Positions 45,966 to 57,288 of a stretch of DNA of 64,000 nt are shown in pieces. Within the stretch, counting starts at the first letter, position 1, and every line of letters starts with the position of its first letter. The position numbers were made by a program, and so were the translations under genes. The notes beneath the pieces are model-generated. The model ran no database searches and was not told the origin of the DNA. It saw only the letters and a list, made by a program, of their open reading frames with translations. The stretch comes from Streptomyces sp. NBC_00425 (GTDB lineage Bacteria; Actinomycetota; Actinomycetes; Streptomycetales; Streptomycetaceae), in NCBI RefSeq assembly GCF_036030735.1, contig NZ_CP107928.1, positions 5,642,001-5,706,000 of the forward strand, given 5' to 3'.

Positions 45966-46151
45966 CTACGGGTTCTCGGGCCGGTCCTCGTCCATCCCCA
46001 TCCGCTCGTGCAGCTGCTGCTGCCCCGAGTCGACCTGGGTCTCGTGCTTGTTGCCCGTCTTCTCGTTGATCCGCCGCTCCGCGGCGTCGGACATGTCCCT
46101 GGTCTTGTCCTGTGCCGCCTTGTGGCTCTTGAACCTGTCGAAGATGCCCAT
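45966..46151 (-). CDS. Small MT0933-like (antitoxin-annotated) protein
   Basis: A 61-residue charged protein: MGIFDRFKSHKAAQDKTRDM then AAERRINEKTGNKHETQVDS. This pattern (short amphipathic start, then INEKTGxKxxxQVD) is shared by actinobacterial proteins annotated as MT0933-like antitoxins, though many lack a partner toxin. No toxin is adjacent here. RBS GGGAG lies upstream of the ATG. It may instead be a small stress protein like CsbD. Confidence 0.72.
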   Translation of the reverse strand: MGIFDRFKSHKAAQDKTRDMSDAAERRINEKTGNKHETQVDSGQQQLHERMGMDEDRPENP

Positions 46152-46342
46152 GCAGAGCTCCCTTCCCGGAGGTGACTCTCCATCGACGATATTCCCGTGA
46201 TGTGCGAGATGCCCACTTGAGACCGTTGTGGTCTGGACCTCCCGGCCGCTTCCGAGCGCCCCCTCGCTAGGGTGTGTGCCGGTCCTCGTCAGGGGAAGCC
46301 GCCCTGTGCGGGGTGGGCAGCAGCCGGACAGGGGAGGGGCGC

Positions 46343-47083
46343 GTGAGGCGTCTGAGGGGTGGGGCGGCGGTCGCCGTCGCGTTGGTGTGCGCCGTGACGG
46401 CGGCGGGCTGCAAGGAGCAGACCGCCGGCGCGGGCTCCCGTGGCCCGGGCGCGACGGCGGGCACGGGAAAGGCGGGCGGCGGGGCGGCCCTCGCCGCGGC
46501 CGGGTCGCTGCCGGTGAAGGGGCGTGCCCCCAAGACCGGTTACGACCGCGAGCAGTTCGGCTCCGCCTGGGCGGACACGGACTCCAACTCCTGCGACACC
46601 CGCGACGACATCCTCAAGCGGGACCTGGAGAAGGTGAGGTTCACCGGCGGCGTCTGCAAGGTGTCCTTCGGGGTGCTGGAGTCGGATCCCTACTCGGGGA
46701 AGGCCGTGACCTACCGGCGCGGCAGCAGCAAGGTCGACATCGACCATGTCGTCGCCCTGTCCGACGCCTGGCAGAAGGGCGCCAAGTACTGGGACGCCGC
46801 CAAGCGGATAGCGCTCGCCAACGACCCGCTCAACCTGCTGGCCGTCGACGCGAGCACCAATCGTTCCAAGGGGGACGGCGACACGGCGACGTGGCTGCCG
46901 CCGAACAAGGCCTACCGCTGCACCTACGTCGCGGCGCAGGTCGCCGTGAAGAAGAAGTACCAGCTGTGGGTCACCGCGGCGGAGAAGTCCGCGATGGAGG
47001 AGGTGCTGTCGGCCTGCCCCGCGCAGCGACTGCCCGCCGGGGGCAACCCGACCAAGGCCCCGGGCCGCTTCCGCGCGGGATGA
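46343..47083 (+). CDS. Secreted HNH-family (DUF1524/GmrSD-like) nuclease lipoprotein
   Basis: A 246-residue protein with a lipobox signal peptide (ALVCAVTAAGC, lipidated Cys23). The HNH/DUF1524 core is VDIDHVVALSDAWQKGA (about 131-147), then NDPLNLLAVDASTNRSKGD, with DxDH and the Asn/His-type metal ligands intact. It is expected to be membrane-anchored on the outer face or released, acting on extracellular nucleic acid for nutrition or defence. GTG at 46343 follows GGGGAGGGG. Paired Cys residues (CDTRDD, VCKVSFG, RCTYVA, ACPAQ) fit an exported protein. Confidence 0.88.
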   Translation: MRRLRGGAAVAVALVCAVTAAGCKEQTAGAGSRGPGATAGTGKAGGGAALAAAGSLPVKGRAPKTGYDREQFGSAWADTDSNSCDTRDDILKRDLEKVRFTGGVCKVSFGVLESDPYSGKAVTYRRGSSKVDIDHVVALSDAWQKGAKYWDAAKRIALANDPLNLLAVDASTNRSKGDGDTATWLPPNKAYRCTYVAAQVAVKKKYQLWVTAAEKSAMEEVLSACPAQRLPAGGNPTKAPGRFRAG

Positions 47084-47167
47084 GCCCGCGCGGGGACGCC
47101 CCCCGGTTCACGGCCGACGGCCCCCGGTTCACGGCCGGCGGCTGATGGCTGACGGGCTGGCTGACGG

Positions 47168-47560
47168 CTACCGGCCGTACGGGTACCCCTGCTGGTACGG
47201 GTTCGGGTGGCCCGCTCCGTACGCCGGAGCCGCCGCCGGGGCCTTCTTGTCGAACATCGCGAACAGCAGCATCCCGGTCGCCATCAGCAGGGTGATGAGG
47301 AACATGGCGCCGAAGAACGCGTCCGAGTCGTCGTTGTCGGAGGCCACCGTGCACGTCACGATCGACACCTCGTACAGCGCGAACGAGCAGAAGGCCGCCC
47401 AGTCCGAGGACAGGCCGCGGCGGATCCCCACGTAGAGGAACGGCACCCACGCCAGGAAGCCCAGCGAGATCCACACCAGCACCACCCAGGCGAGCCGCTC
47501 GAACCAGCCGCCCTCCAGCCGTCTCACCGTGCCGGTCACGGTCGTCGTCGGCATCGTCAT
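47168..47560 (-). CDS. Two-to-three helix membrane protein, unknown function
   Basis: A 130-residue protein with hydrophobic helices at about 20-45, 52-70 and 78-100, and a Pro/Tyr/Gly-rich C-terminus (NPYQQGYPYGR). Start at MTMPTTTV (47560) behind a GGGGGG tract; MPTTTV two codons on is equally possible. Converges on the nuclease gene. Family not recognised. The 283 bases between it and the next gene hold no clear feature. Confidence 0.65.
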   Translation of the reverse strand: MTMPTTTVTGTVRRLEGGWFERLAWVVLVWISLGFLAWVPFLYVGIRRGLSSDWAAFCSFALYEVSIVTCTVASDNDDSDAFFGAMFLITLLMATGMLLFAMFDKKAPAAAPAYGAGHPNPYQQGYPYGR

Positions 47561-47843
47561 GTCGCCCCCCAAGGTCACCAGGGAGCAAGGGTAGGACATG
47601 GGCGGCCCGCGTCAGGCCGCCGCTTCTTTACCGTGACGTAAGTGAATCTTGTGGCGCTGCGGATGCCCCGTTTCCCTTTCGCAGGGGCGCCGCGGGTTAC
47701 GGTGCCATCCGCCTCCGGCGTCAGGACGTCGAGTCGACGCCGTATCGTCGTTCCGGTCAAGGGGAGACATCCGTACGACGCGACCGCGACAGCGAGGCCG
47801 CCGTACGCAACAGATCACAGACGAACGATGGGGTGGGGATCGC

Positions 47844-48674
47844 ATGGCCGAGCACCGGCAGTCCAGGAAGCGCAGATACATCACGTGGGGCGTGGCCGGC
47901 GCGGCCGTCCTCGCGGGGGCCGGGGCAGCGGCGCAGACCTCGATGGCGGCCACCGTCTGGCCCGCCCAGAAGACGTACACCGGCCGGGCCTTCGACGCCT
48001 GCACGGCGCCCTCGGCGGCCGCGATGAAGGCCTGGAAGGCCGACGGCTACTACGGCGGCGCCGCCGTCTACATCGGCGGCAAGAACCGCGGGTGCGCGCA
48101 GCCCAACCTGACCGCGTCCTGGGTGAAGTCGGTCAACACGCTCGGCTGGAAGCTCATCCCGCTCTACGTCGGCGCGCAGCCGCCGTGCCAGACCGGCTCC
48201 AGCCCCGAGAAGATCACCGCCTCCACGGCCACCTCCCTCGGCGCCACGGACGCGGCGGACGCCGTCGCCAAGGCCTCCGCGCTCGGCATGAAGACCGGCA
48301 GTCCGGTCTACCTCGACATGGAGGCGTACGACATCACGAACAAGTCGTGCAACGACGCCGTGCTGGCGTACGTCCGCTCCTTCAGCAAGACGCTGCGCGC
48401 CAAGACGTACCGGGCCGGCTACTACGGATTCAGCAGCTCCAGCGCCAAGGCGATCGCCACCGCGACGAACAAGACGGACCTGCCGGGCAACCTCTGGTAC
48501 GCGCTGTGGGACAAGAAGGACACCACGACCACGGACTGGCCGTGGGGCGCCACCCAGTTCACCGGCCACAGCCGCGGCCACCAGTACCTGGTCAACAGCA
48601 AGGAGACCCGCGGCGGTTACACGATCACCGTGGACCGCGACTCCTGGGACGCCCCGGTCGCCCTGGTCGGCTGA
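47844..48674 (+). CDS. Secreted DUF1906 (Rv2525c-like) glycoside-hydrolase-fold protein
   Basis: A 276-residue exported protein. The N-terminus SRKRRYITWGVAG followed by a moderately hydrophobic stretch resembles a twin-arginine signal, with cleavage probably near QTSMAA. The mature domain begins YTGRAFDACTAPSAAAMKAW and has PVYLDMEAYD and YRAGYYGFSSSSAK, matching DUF1906 TIM-barrel proteins such as mycobacterial Rv2525c, thought to act on cell-wall glycans. ATG at 47844 follows GGGGAT. Substrate unproven. Confidence 0.85.
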   Translation: MAEHRQSRKRRYITWGVAGAAVLAGAGAAAQTSMAATVWPAQKTYTGRAFDACTAPSAAAMKAWKADGYYGGAAVYIGGKNRGCAQPNLTASWVKSVNTLGWKLIPLYVGAQPPCQTGSSPEKITASTATSLGATDAADAVAKASALGMKTGSPVYLDMEAYDITNKSCNDAVLAYVRSFSKTLRAKTYRAGYYGFSSSSAKAIATATNKTDLPGNLWYALWDKKDTTTTDWPWGATQFTGHSRGHQYLVNSKETRGGYTITVDRDSWDAPVALVG

Positions 48675-48855
48675 GCGCGCCCCGGACCCGCGGGGTCGAC
48701 CGCTCGCACCGACGAGCGGGCGGCGGGCGGGCGCGGCGGTGCCGGAAGTCCCGGTGAATCGTTGGTCGAATGGGTTGGCCGCAGCCGCGCCACTGCCTAC
48801 CATCGATCACCGCAAGACCTTGTGCACCGCCGCACAATCTCCTCGGGAGGCTTCC

Positions 48856-49500
48856 TTGCACCGCCGTCGTCGCACCGCGCTCCTGCTGTCCGCCGCGATC
48901 GTGGCGGCCCCTCTCCTCACCGCCTGCGGCAACGACGCGCATCCGGGCGCGGCGGCCGTCGTGGGCGGTCAGCGGATCACCGTCGCGCAGCTGGAGAGCC
49001 GGGTGGACGAGGTGCGCTCGGCGCAGCGCGCGGCCGTCACCGACGACGCCCAGTACGCGCAGGTCGTCGGGCAGACCGGCGGGCTCGCCAGGGACACCCT
49101 GCACGGCATGGTCCTCGACCGGGTGCTGCACCGCGCCGCCGATGACGCGGGCATCACCGTCACCCCCCGCGAGGTCCAGGAGATGCGGACCGGCCTGGAA
49201 CAGCAGGCGGGCGGCGCGAAGGGCCTGGAGACGGCGTGGCTGCAGCAGTACGGCATCCCGCCGCAGCGCCTCGACGAGAACCTCCGCCTGCAGCTGGAGG
49301 CCCAGAGACTCGCCGCCCAGCTCGGCACGACCACCAGCCAGCCCGCCTTCTGGAGCGCCCTGTCCAAGGCGTCCAAGGCTCTCGGCGTCGACCTCAACCC
49401 GCGCTACGGCGACTGGGACGCGCAGAAGGTGGCCCGCGTCGACGCGAAGACCCCGTGGGTGCGGGAGGTCACGGCGGCCGGGGTCAAGCAGACGACCTGA
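48856..49500 (+). CDS. SurA-N-like lipoprotein chaperone
   Basis: A 214-residue protein translated from a TTG start (48856) with GGGAGG at 48845-48850; no ATG or GTG fits the signal peptide. The signal is HRRRRTALLLSAAIVAAPLL with lipobox LTAC (Cys24). The rest is a helical SurA/PrsA N-terminal-type domain (VGGQRITVAQLESRVDEV and the ITVTPREVQEMRTGLE helix pair) without a visible PPIase domain. It probably helps fold exported proteins at the membrane. It lies just upstream of mazG. Confidence 0.85.
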   Translation: MHRRRRTALLLSAAIVAAPLLTACGNDAHPGAAAVVGGQRITVAQLESRVDEVRSAQRAAVTDDAQYAQVVGQTGGLARDTLHGMVLDRVLHRAADDAGITVTPREVQEMRTGLEQQAGGAKGLETAWLQQYGIPPQRLDENLRLQLEAQRLAAQLGTTTSQPAFWSALSKASKALGVDLNPRYGDWDAQKVARVDAKTPWVREVTAAGVKQTT

Positions 49501-49550
49501 CCAGGTGACCGAAGCGACCAGGTGACCGACGCGACCATGTGATCGTGTGA
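49501..49550 (+). repeat. Three 17-bp tandem repeats between the lipoprotein gene and mazG
   Basis: Units CCAGGTGACCGAAGCGA (49501), CCAGGTGACCGACGCGA (49518) and a decayed CCATGTGATCGTGTGA (49535) start immediately after the stop codon. Confidence 0.75.
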
Positions 49551-49613
49551 CCGGCGGCCCTGTCCTGTGGACGACTCCTGGGGCCGCCGGCGGGCGTGGG
49601 TTACGTTCGGGGT

Positions 49614-50657
49614 GTGAACGCAATCAGCTCCGCAGATGCCGACGCCGCAGTCACCGCCCCGGGCCGCGTCGTCCTGCTCACCACCAGCCACCGCGTCGCC
49701 CCCGGCCTGCTGTCCTGGCCCGCCTGGCAGGCCCTGCGCGCGGCGGACCGGGTCCTGTGCGCGGACGGCGCGCACCCGCAGCTGCCCTATCTGCGGGACG
49801 CGGGCATAGCGGTCGAGGAGACGTCGCCCACCGCCGAGGAGCTGGTGGCCGCCTGCGCCGGCGGCCGCACCGCGGTGGTGGTGGCGACGGGCGAGGGCGA
49901 GCCGGCTCTCACGGACGGTCTGGCCCGGCTGGCGGGCTCCGGGCGGGTGGCGATGCCGGAGCTGGAACTCCTCCCCGCCTCCTACGACCTGCCGGGCGCC
50001 CGGCTGCTCGACCTCGTCCAGGTCATGGACCGCATCCGCGACGAGTGCCCGTGGTCCTCCCGGCAGACCCACCAGGGCCTGGCGAAGTACGCGATGGAGG
50101 AGGCGTACGAGCTGGTCGAGGCGATCGAGGACGGCGACCGCGACGAACTCCGCGAGGAACTGGGCGACGTCCTGCTCCAGGTGGTCTTCCACGCCCGCAT
50201 CGCCGAAGAGGACGAGGAGTCCCCGTTCTCCGTCGACGACGTCGCGGGCACGATCGTCGCCAAGCTCGTCCACCGCCACCCCCATGTCTTCGGCGACGCC
50301 ACCGCCACCACGCCGGAGGAGGTCAAGGAGCACTGGCTGCGCACGAAGGCGGTCGAGAAGCGCCGGGCGTCGGTGACCGACGGCGTTCCGCTCCACCAGC
50401 CCTCGCTGGCTCTCGTGGCGAAGCTGACCGCGCGGGCCCGGACGGCGGGGCTGGACGTGCCGCTGCCGGCCGCCGAGGGCATCGGGTACGAACTGCTCGC
50501 CCTCGCCGCCCGGGCCGAGTCGGAGGGCGTCGACCCGGAGGCGGCGCTGCGGGCGGCGGCCCGGTCCTACCGGGACGCGATCCGGGTCGCCGAAGGGCTC
50601 CACGACCGCCCGTCCCCGTCCGCGTCCCCTTCCGCGTCCCGGTCCTCGGGCGAGTGA
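49614..50657 (+). CDS. mazG: MazG-family nucleoside triphosphate pyrophosphohydrolase
   Basis: A 347-residue protein. The C-terminal part is MazG: VMDRIRDECPWSSRQTHQGL, the metal-binding EEAYELVEAIEDGD (about 163) and EELGDVLLQVVFHARIAEE, then the second half KEHWLRTKAVEKR. The N-terminal ~130 residues are an extra domain (LLTTSHRVAPGLLSWPAWQAL) that resembles a degraded tetrapyrrole-methylase-like domain, as in YabN-type fusions. It removes non-canonical NTPs. GTG 49614 has little RBS and may be leaderless. Confidence 0.92.
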   Translation: MNAISSADADAAVTAPGRVVLLTTSHRVAPGLLSWPAWQALRAADRVLCADGAHPQLPYLRDAGIAVEETSPTAEELVAACAGGRTAVVVATGEGEPALTDGLARLAGSGRVAMPELELLPASYDLPGARLLDLVQVMDRIRDECPWSSRQTHQGLAKYAMEEAYELVEAIEDGDRDELREELGDVLLQVVFHARIAEEDEESPFSVDDVAGTIVAKLVHRHPHVFGDATATTPEEVKEHWLRTKAVEKRRASVTDGVPLHQPSLALVAKLTARARTAGLDVPLPAAEGIGYELLALAARAESEGVDPEAALRAAARSYRDAIRVAEGLHDRPSPSASPSASRSSGE

Positions 50658-50697
50658 GCGTGACCGTGCGCGTCGGCAGGCCCGCTACCGTCGGGTC

Positions 50698-52023
50698 GTG
50701 ACCGACCCGAACCACCCGAACCACTCGTCCCGGCAGCCCCAGGCCGACGTCCCGCCCGCGCCCGCGCTCTTCACCTGGGAGTTCGCCACCGACCCCTACC
50801 CCGCCTACGCCTGGCTGCGGGAGCACGCCCCGGTGCACCGGACCGCGTTGCCGAGCGGGGTCGAGGCCTGGCTGGTCACCCGGTACGCCGACGCCAAGCA
50901 GGCCCTCGCCGACCCGCGGCTGTCCAAGAACCCCGCACATCATGACGAACCCGCCCACGCCCGGGGCAGGACCGGCATCCCCGGGGAGCGCAAGGCCGAG
51001 CTGATGACCCATCTGCTCAACATCGACCCGCCGGACCACACCCGCCTGCGGCGGCTCGTGAGCAAGGCCTTCACCCCGCGCCGCGTCGCCGAGTTCGCGC
51101 CGCGCGTGCAGGAGCTGACGGACCGGCTGATCGACCGGTTCGCCGCCGAGGGCCGGGCCGACCTCATCCACGACTTCGCCTTCCCCCTCCCCATCTACGC
51201 GATCTGCGACCTGCTGGGCGTCCCCGAGGAGGACCAGGACGACTTCCGCGACTGGGCCGGGATGATGATCCGGCACGGCGGTGGCCCCAGGGGCGGCGTC
51301 GCCCGGTCGGTGAAGAAGATGCGCGGCTACCTGCTGGAGCTCATCCACCGCAAGCGCGCCGGACTCCCCGCCGAACCCGTCCCGGGCGAGGACCTCATCT
51401 CGGGTCTGATCCGCGCCTCCGACCACGGCGAGCACCTCACGGAGAACGAGGCCGCCGCGATGGCCTTCATCCTGCTGTTCGCCGGCTTCGAGACGACCGT
51501 GAACCTCATCGGGAACGGCGTGTACGCCCTCCTGACCCATCCCGCACAGCGCGAGGCCCTGCAGCGGTCCCTGACCGTGGACGGCGGCGACCGCGCCCTG
51601 CTCGAGACGGGCGTCGAGGAGCTGCTCCGCTACGACGGTCCCGTCGAACTCGCCACCTGGCGGTTCGCGACCGAGCCGGTCGCCCTCGGCGGCCAGGACA
51701 TCGCACCCGGCGATCCCGTCCTCGTCGTGCTGGCCGCCGCCGACCGCGACCCGGCCCGCTTCACCGACCCCGACACGCTCGACCTCTCCCGCCGTGACAA
51801 CCAGCACCTCGGCTACGGCCACGGCATCCACTACTGTCTGGGCGCCCCGCTGGCCCGGCTGGAGGGCCAGACCGCGCTGGCCACCCTGCTCACCCGGCTT
51901 CCCGACCTCCGACTGGCGGTGGAACCGGCCGAGTTGAGGTGGCGCGGCGGCCTCATCATGCGCGGCCTGCGCACGCTGCCGGTCGAGTTCGCCCCGGCGT
52001 CCGCGCCTCGTTCCGGCGACTGA
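50698..52023 (+). CDS. Cytochrome P450 (CYP107-like)
   Basis: A 441-residue soluble class I P450. The heme loop LGYGHGIHYCLGAPLAR has the ligand Cys380; the I-helix is FILLFAGFETTVNLIG with Glu-Thr-Thr in the oxygen-activation site; the K-helix ExxR appears as EELLRYDGPVELATWR. The overall pattern fits the bacterial CYP107 family. No ferredoxin gene is adjacent, so electrons must come from elsewhere. It starts 40 bases after mazG. Substrate unknown. Confidence 0.93.
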   Translation: MTDPNHPNHSSRQPQADVPPAPALFTWEFATDPYPAYAWLREHAPVHRTALPSGVEAWLVTRYADAKQALADPRLSKNPAHHDEPAHARGRTGIPGERKAELMTHLLNIDPPDHTRLRRLVSKAFTPRRVAEFAPRVQELTDRLIDRFAAEGRADLIHDFAFPLPIYAICDLLGVPEEDQDDFRDWAGMMIRHGGGPRGGVARSVKKMRGYLLELIHRKRAGLPAEPVPGEDLISGLIRASDHGEHLTENEAAAMAFILLFAGFETTVNLIGNGVYALLTHPAQREALQRSLTVDGGDRALLETGVEELLRYDGPVELATWRFATEPVALGGQDIAPGDPVLVVLAAADRDPARFTDPDTLDLSRRDNQHLGYGHGIHYCLGAPLARLEGQTALATLLTRLPDLRLAVEPAELRWRGGLIMRGLRTLPVEFAPASAPRSGD

Positions 52024-52241
52024 GGGCCGCGTCGGACAAGGGGCGGGCCTGACCGGACGTCAGCCGGATTGTGACCACGCGGCGGAGCAAAGGTGACCGA
52101 TCCTCAAGTCTGTGATCTTCACGTGATCTGCGCGGCATTAACTTGTGACAAGTGATCGTCTGCCGATACGTTCACTCGTCAGCGCGACGCGTCAGCTCAC
52201 TCGCCCGCGCCGGCACTGCTGTCCAGAGAAAGGCCCCTCGC

Positions 52242-53285
52242 ATGCTCTCCGGGAACGGTCGTCACCGTCGCCCCCGCCAGGCCCCCGCGCTGCTCGTCGC
52301 GGCCGGGGTGACCGGCTCCGCCATCGCCATCCCGCTGCTCGCCGCCTCCGGCGCGAGCGCCGCGGACGGCACGGTGTGGGACAAGGTGGCGCAGTGCGAG
52401 ACCGGGGGCTCGTGGAGTGCCGACGGCGACGGCGAGTCCGGCGGCCTCAGCCTCACCCAGCAGGACTGGAGCGCCTACGGCGGACTCGACTACGCGGCGA
52501 GCCCCGACCTGGCCAGCCGCAACCAGCAGATCGCCGTGGCGCAGAAGGTGCTCGCGGCCAAGGGCGTCGGCGCGTGGGGCACCTGCGGGCTGACCTCCGG
52601 GCTCACCAAGGAGAACGGCGCGCTGACCGTGGACACCGGCGTGGCGGGCGATTCGTCTGGATCGTCCGGCTCCTCGGGTTTGTCCGACCTGTCCAGAGGG
52701 CTGTCGGGCTCTTCGGGTTCGTCGGATTCCGGCAACGGCTCGACCGGTTCCGGCGGTTCGACCGGTTCGACCGGTTCAGCGGGATCGTCCGACTCGTCTG
52801 GCACATCCGACTCGTCGGGTGATGCGTCGAGTTCGCCCGCGGCGTCGCCTTCGTCGCCTTCGTCCCCGTCTGCCGTCGCGGGCGACTCCGGCGGTGCCGG
52901 CGGTCAGGGCGACCCGCAGGCGGCCGACGGTTCACCCACGGGGACCCCGGAAGCGGACGACTCGGACAAGTCGGGCCAGGATGTGGGTTCCTGGAACCTC
53001 GTCGACACCGGTTCCCTCGGCTCCGGCCGTCATCGCGGCGCCACGGCCGACGAGCCGGCGGCCGAGAGTGCCGACGGCGAAGCGGGCGGTGCGTCCACCG
53101 CCTCGGCGGGCCGGCATGCCGCGGCCGCCTATGTCGTCCAGGAGGGCGACTCCCTCGCCTCCATCGCCGACTCCCTTGGCCTCCACGGCGGATGGCGTGC
53201 CCTCTATGCCGAGAACAGGGACCTCATCGGCGCCGACCCGAGCGACATCGCCCCCGGTCAGACCCTCGACACAGGGGTCCAATAG
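52242..53285 (+). CDS. rpfC: Resuscitation-promoting factor with LysM domain (RpfC-like)
   Basis: A 347-residue secreted muralytic enzyme. Signal peptide: basic HRRPRQAPALLV then a hydrophobic core, cleaved after GASAA (about 43). The Rpf/transglycosylase domain (about 45-118) has WDKVAQCETGGSW with the catalytic Glu and SLTQQDWSAYGG. A long Ser/Gly/Asp linker (about 130-270) leads to a LysM domain at the end (YVVQEGDSLASIADSLGLHG). Start ATG 52242 after GAGAAAGG. The symbol rests on my recollection that S. coelicolor has rpfC next to rpfA, both before eno. Confidence 0.9.
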   Translation: MLSGNGRHRRPRQAPALLVAAGVTGSAIAIPLLAASGASAADGTVWDKVAQCETGGSWSADGDGESGGLSLTQQDWSAYGGLDYAASPDLASRNQQIAVAQKVLAAKGVGAWGTCGLTSGLTKENGALTVDTGVAGDSSGSSGSSGLSDLSRGLSGSSGSSDSGNGSTGSGGSTGSTGSAGSSDSSGTSDSSGDASSSPAASPSSPSSPSAVAGDSGGAGGQGDPQAADGSPTGTPEADDSDKSGQDVGSWNLVDTGSLGSGRHRGATADEPAAESADGEAGGASTASAGRHAAAAYVVQEGDSLASIADSLGLHGGWRALYAENRDLIGADPSDIAPGQTLDTGVQ

Positions 53286-53496
53286 GGCGCAAAGCCCAAG
53301 AAAAACAGCGGTAGTTCACGTCACGCTTCGCGCCGAATGTCCGATTTGGTGAAAGTGTGGGATGAGTCTCAGAAGCCCTGATCGTCTTTGAAATTCCGCG
53401 GATCGCGTGTCTACGGTCGTGACCGCTCGGCAACCCGAGCCCCGGCCGTCGCAACGCCGAATCCTGCCAGCGGCAGCCCGGGAACAGTCGTCGCGT

Positions 53497-53670
53497 CAAG
53501 CGCCGTAGGCAGGAGCGGGGGACCCAAGGTAAGCGCCGCACCGGGAAGTCGCCGGAGCGGCTTGGGGTGAAGTCACCCCTCCCACGGAGCGGAAGTCTCC
53601 GGCGGAGGAGTGACCGGGCAACTCACACGGCCCGAACCCGACAGCTCACCTCGCAGGCGTCGGTGAGGGG
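53497..53670 (+). ncRNA. Cyclic di-AMP (ydaO/yuaA) riboswitch in the rpfA leader
   Basis: The conserved core is GGCAGGAGCGGGGGACCC (about 53508-53525), then GGGGTGAAGTC (53564-53574), and near the 3' end GGCCCGAACCCGACAGCT (53629-53646), in the order known for ydaO RNAs. The final stem CTCACC (53645-53650)/GGTGAG (53662-53667) runs into the GAGGGG that serves as ribosome site for the ATG at 53678, so ligand binding could affect translation as well as transcription. c-di-AMP control of rpfA is established in S. coelicolor. The 5' boundary is approximate. Confidence 0.88.
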
Positions 53671-53677
53671 ATCCACC

Positions 53678-56123
<2,446 letters not shown>

Positions 56124-56173
56124 GCGCAGCAACGGCTGACCCCACCCGGGGTAAGCCTTAGCCAGTCGCACGA

Positions 56174-56212
56174 ACGTCCCCGTACTCGGTCCCGTACCGT
56201 GTGCGGGGACGT
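56174..56212 (+). terminator. Hairpin between eno and the divIC-like gene
   Basis: ACGTCCCCG (56174-56182) and CGGGGACGT (56204-56212) are perfect inverse copies with a 21-nt loop. It may terminate eno or structure the leader of the next gene. Confidence 0.5.
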
Positions 56213-56241
56213 ACGCACGTGGGAGACGGGAGGCGCAGCAC

Positions 56242-56718
56242 ATGGCCGTGAAGGACCGGGACCGTTTCTCCACCGCGACCAGGATCAAGCTGCTCGGCGA
56301 GCAGACCGCGGCCCGCGTCTACCGTTCGCAGACCAAGCGTCAGGCCCGCCGCTCCCGCCTCACCGGCCGAGCGGCCCTGCTGGCCCTCGTCCTGTGCACG
56401 CTGATCGTGGCCCTGGCCTATCCGATGCGCCAGTACGTCTCCCAGCGCGCCGAGATCGCCGACCTGGAGCGCGAGAAGCAGCAGGCCCGCGAGCGCGTGG
56501 AGCAGCTGCGCGACCTCAAGGCGCGCTGGCAGGACGACGCGTACGCGGAGCAGCAGATCCGGCTGCGGCTGCACTACGTGCTGCCGGGGGAGACCGGCTA
56601 CATCGTGGTCGACCCGGACGTCGCCAGGCAGTCGCGTGCCGACCTCGGGGCGGCCGACCGACCCTGGTACTCCAATGTCTGGGACGGGGTCGACAAGTCC
56701 GACGCCTCCGACCACTGA
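56242..56718 (+). CDS. FtsB/DivIC-like septum formation initiator
   Basis: A 158-residue bitopic membrane protein: basic N-terminus, one helix (about 46-66, LLALVLCTLIVALAY), then a coiled coil QRAEIADLEREKQQARERVE and the conserved AYAEQQIRLRLHYVLPGETGY that defines the DivIC/FtsB family. It belongs to the divisome, bridging FtsL and FtsQ. The RBS GGGAGGCG lies upstream of the ATG. It forms a tight group with the DUF501 and ppx genes. Confidence 0.93.
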   Translation: MAVKDRDRFSTATRIKLLGEQTAARVYRSQTKRQARRSRLTGRAALLALVLCTLIVALAYPMRQYVSQRAEIADLEREKQQARERVEQLRDLKARWQDDAYAEQQIRLRLHYVLPGETGYIVVDPDVARQSRADLGAADRPWYSNVWDGVDKSDASDH

Positions 56719-56748
56719 CCGACCGACTTCACCGATGGAAAGACAGGC

Positions 56749-57288
56749 ATGCAGACGCCCCCGCCGACCACTTCGCGCACCGAGCCCACCGACGCGGACG
56801 TCGAGGCCTTCAAGCAGCAGCTCGGACGCCCGCCGCGCGGCCTGCGCGCGATCGCGCACCGCTGCCCGTGCGGTCAGCCGGACGTCGTCGAGACGGCCCC
56901 GCGCCTGCCCGACGGCACCCCCTTCCCGACGCTGTACTACCTGACGTGCCCGAAGGCCAACTCGGCGATCGGCACGCTGGAGGCGGACGGCGTGATGAAG
57001 GAGATGACGGAGCGGCTGCAGTCCGACCCCGAGCTCGCCGCCGCCTACCGGGCCGCGCACGAGGACTACGTCCGGCGGCGCGACGAGATCGAGGAGCTGA
57101 GGAACTTTCCCAGCGCGGGCGGCATGCCGGACCGAGTGAAGTGCCTGCACGTCCTGGTGGCCCACTCGCTGGCCGCGGGCCCGGGCGTGAACCCGCTCGG
57201 CGACGAGGCGCTGGAGATGCTCCCCGAGTGGTGGCGCAAGGGCGCCTGCGTGACTCTTCCCCAGCCGGTCGAGGGGGAGGCCCCGTGA
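56749..57288 (+). CDS. DUF501-family protein
   Basis: A 179-residue cytosolic protein, with QLGRPPRGLRAIAHRCPCGQ (about 24-43), TLYYLTCPKANSAIGTLEADGVMKEM and a C-terminal RVKCLHVLVAHSLAAGPGVNPLGDEAL. These are hallmarks of DUF501, found beside divIC, eno and ppx across actinobacteria; its function is not established. The Cys/His residues (CPCG, TCPKAN, KCLHVLVAH) could bind a metal. The stop codon overlaps the ppx start (GTGA). Confidence 0.92.
   Translation: MQTPPPTTSRTEPTDADVEAFKQQLGRPPRGLRAIAHRCPCGQPDVVETAPRLPDGTPFPTLYYLTCPKANSAIGTLEADGVMKEMTERLQSDPELAAAYRAAHEDYVRRRDEIEELRNFPSAGGMPDRVKCLHVLVAHSLAAGPGVNPLGDEALEMLPEWWRKGACVTLPQPVEGEAP

Noticed and set aside
45966..47083. The small antitoxin-like gene and the HNH lipoprotein as a toxin-antitoxin pair
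   Set aside because: They are on opposite strands, and the nuclease carries a lipoprotein signal, so it acts outside the cell and needs no cytoplasmic antitoxin from this gene.
52024..52241. A second c-di-AMP riboswitch upstream of rpfC
   Set aside because: None of the conserved ydaO segments seen before rpfA is present in this shorter leader.
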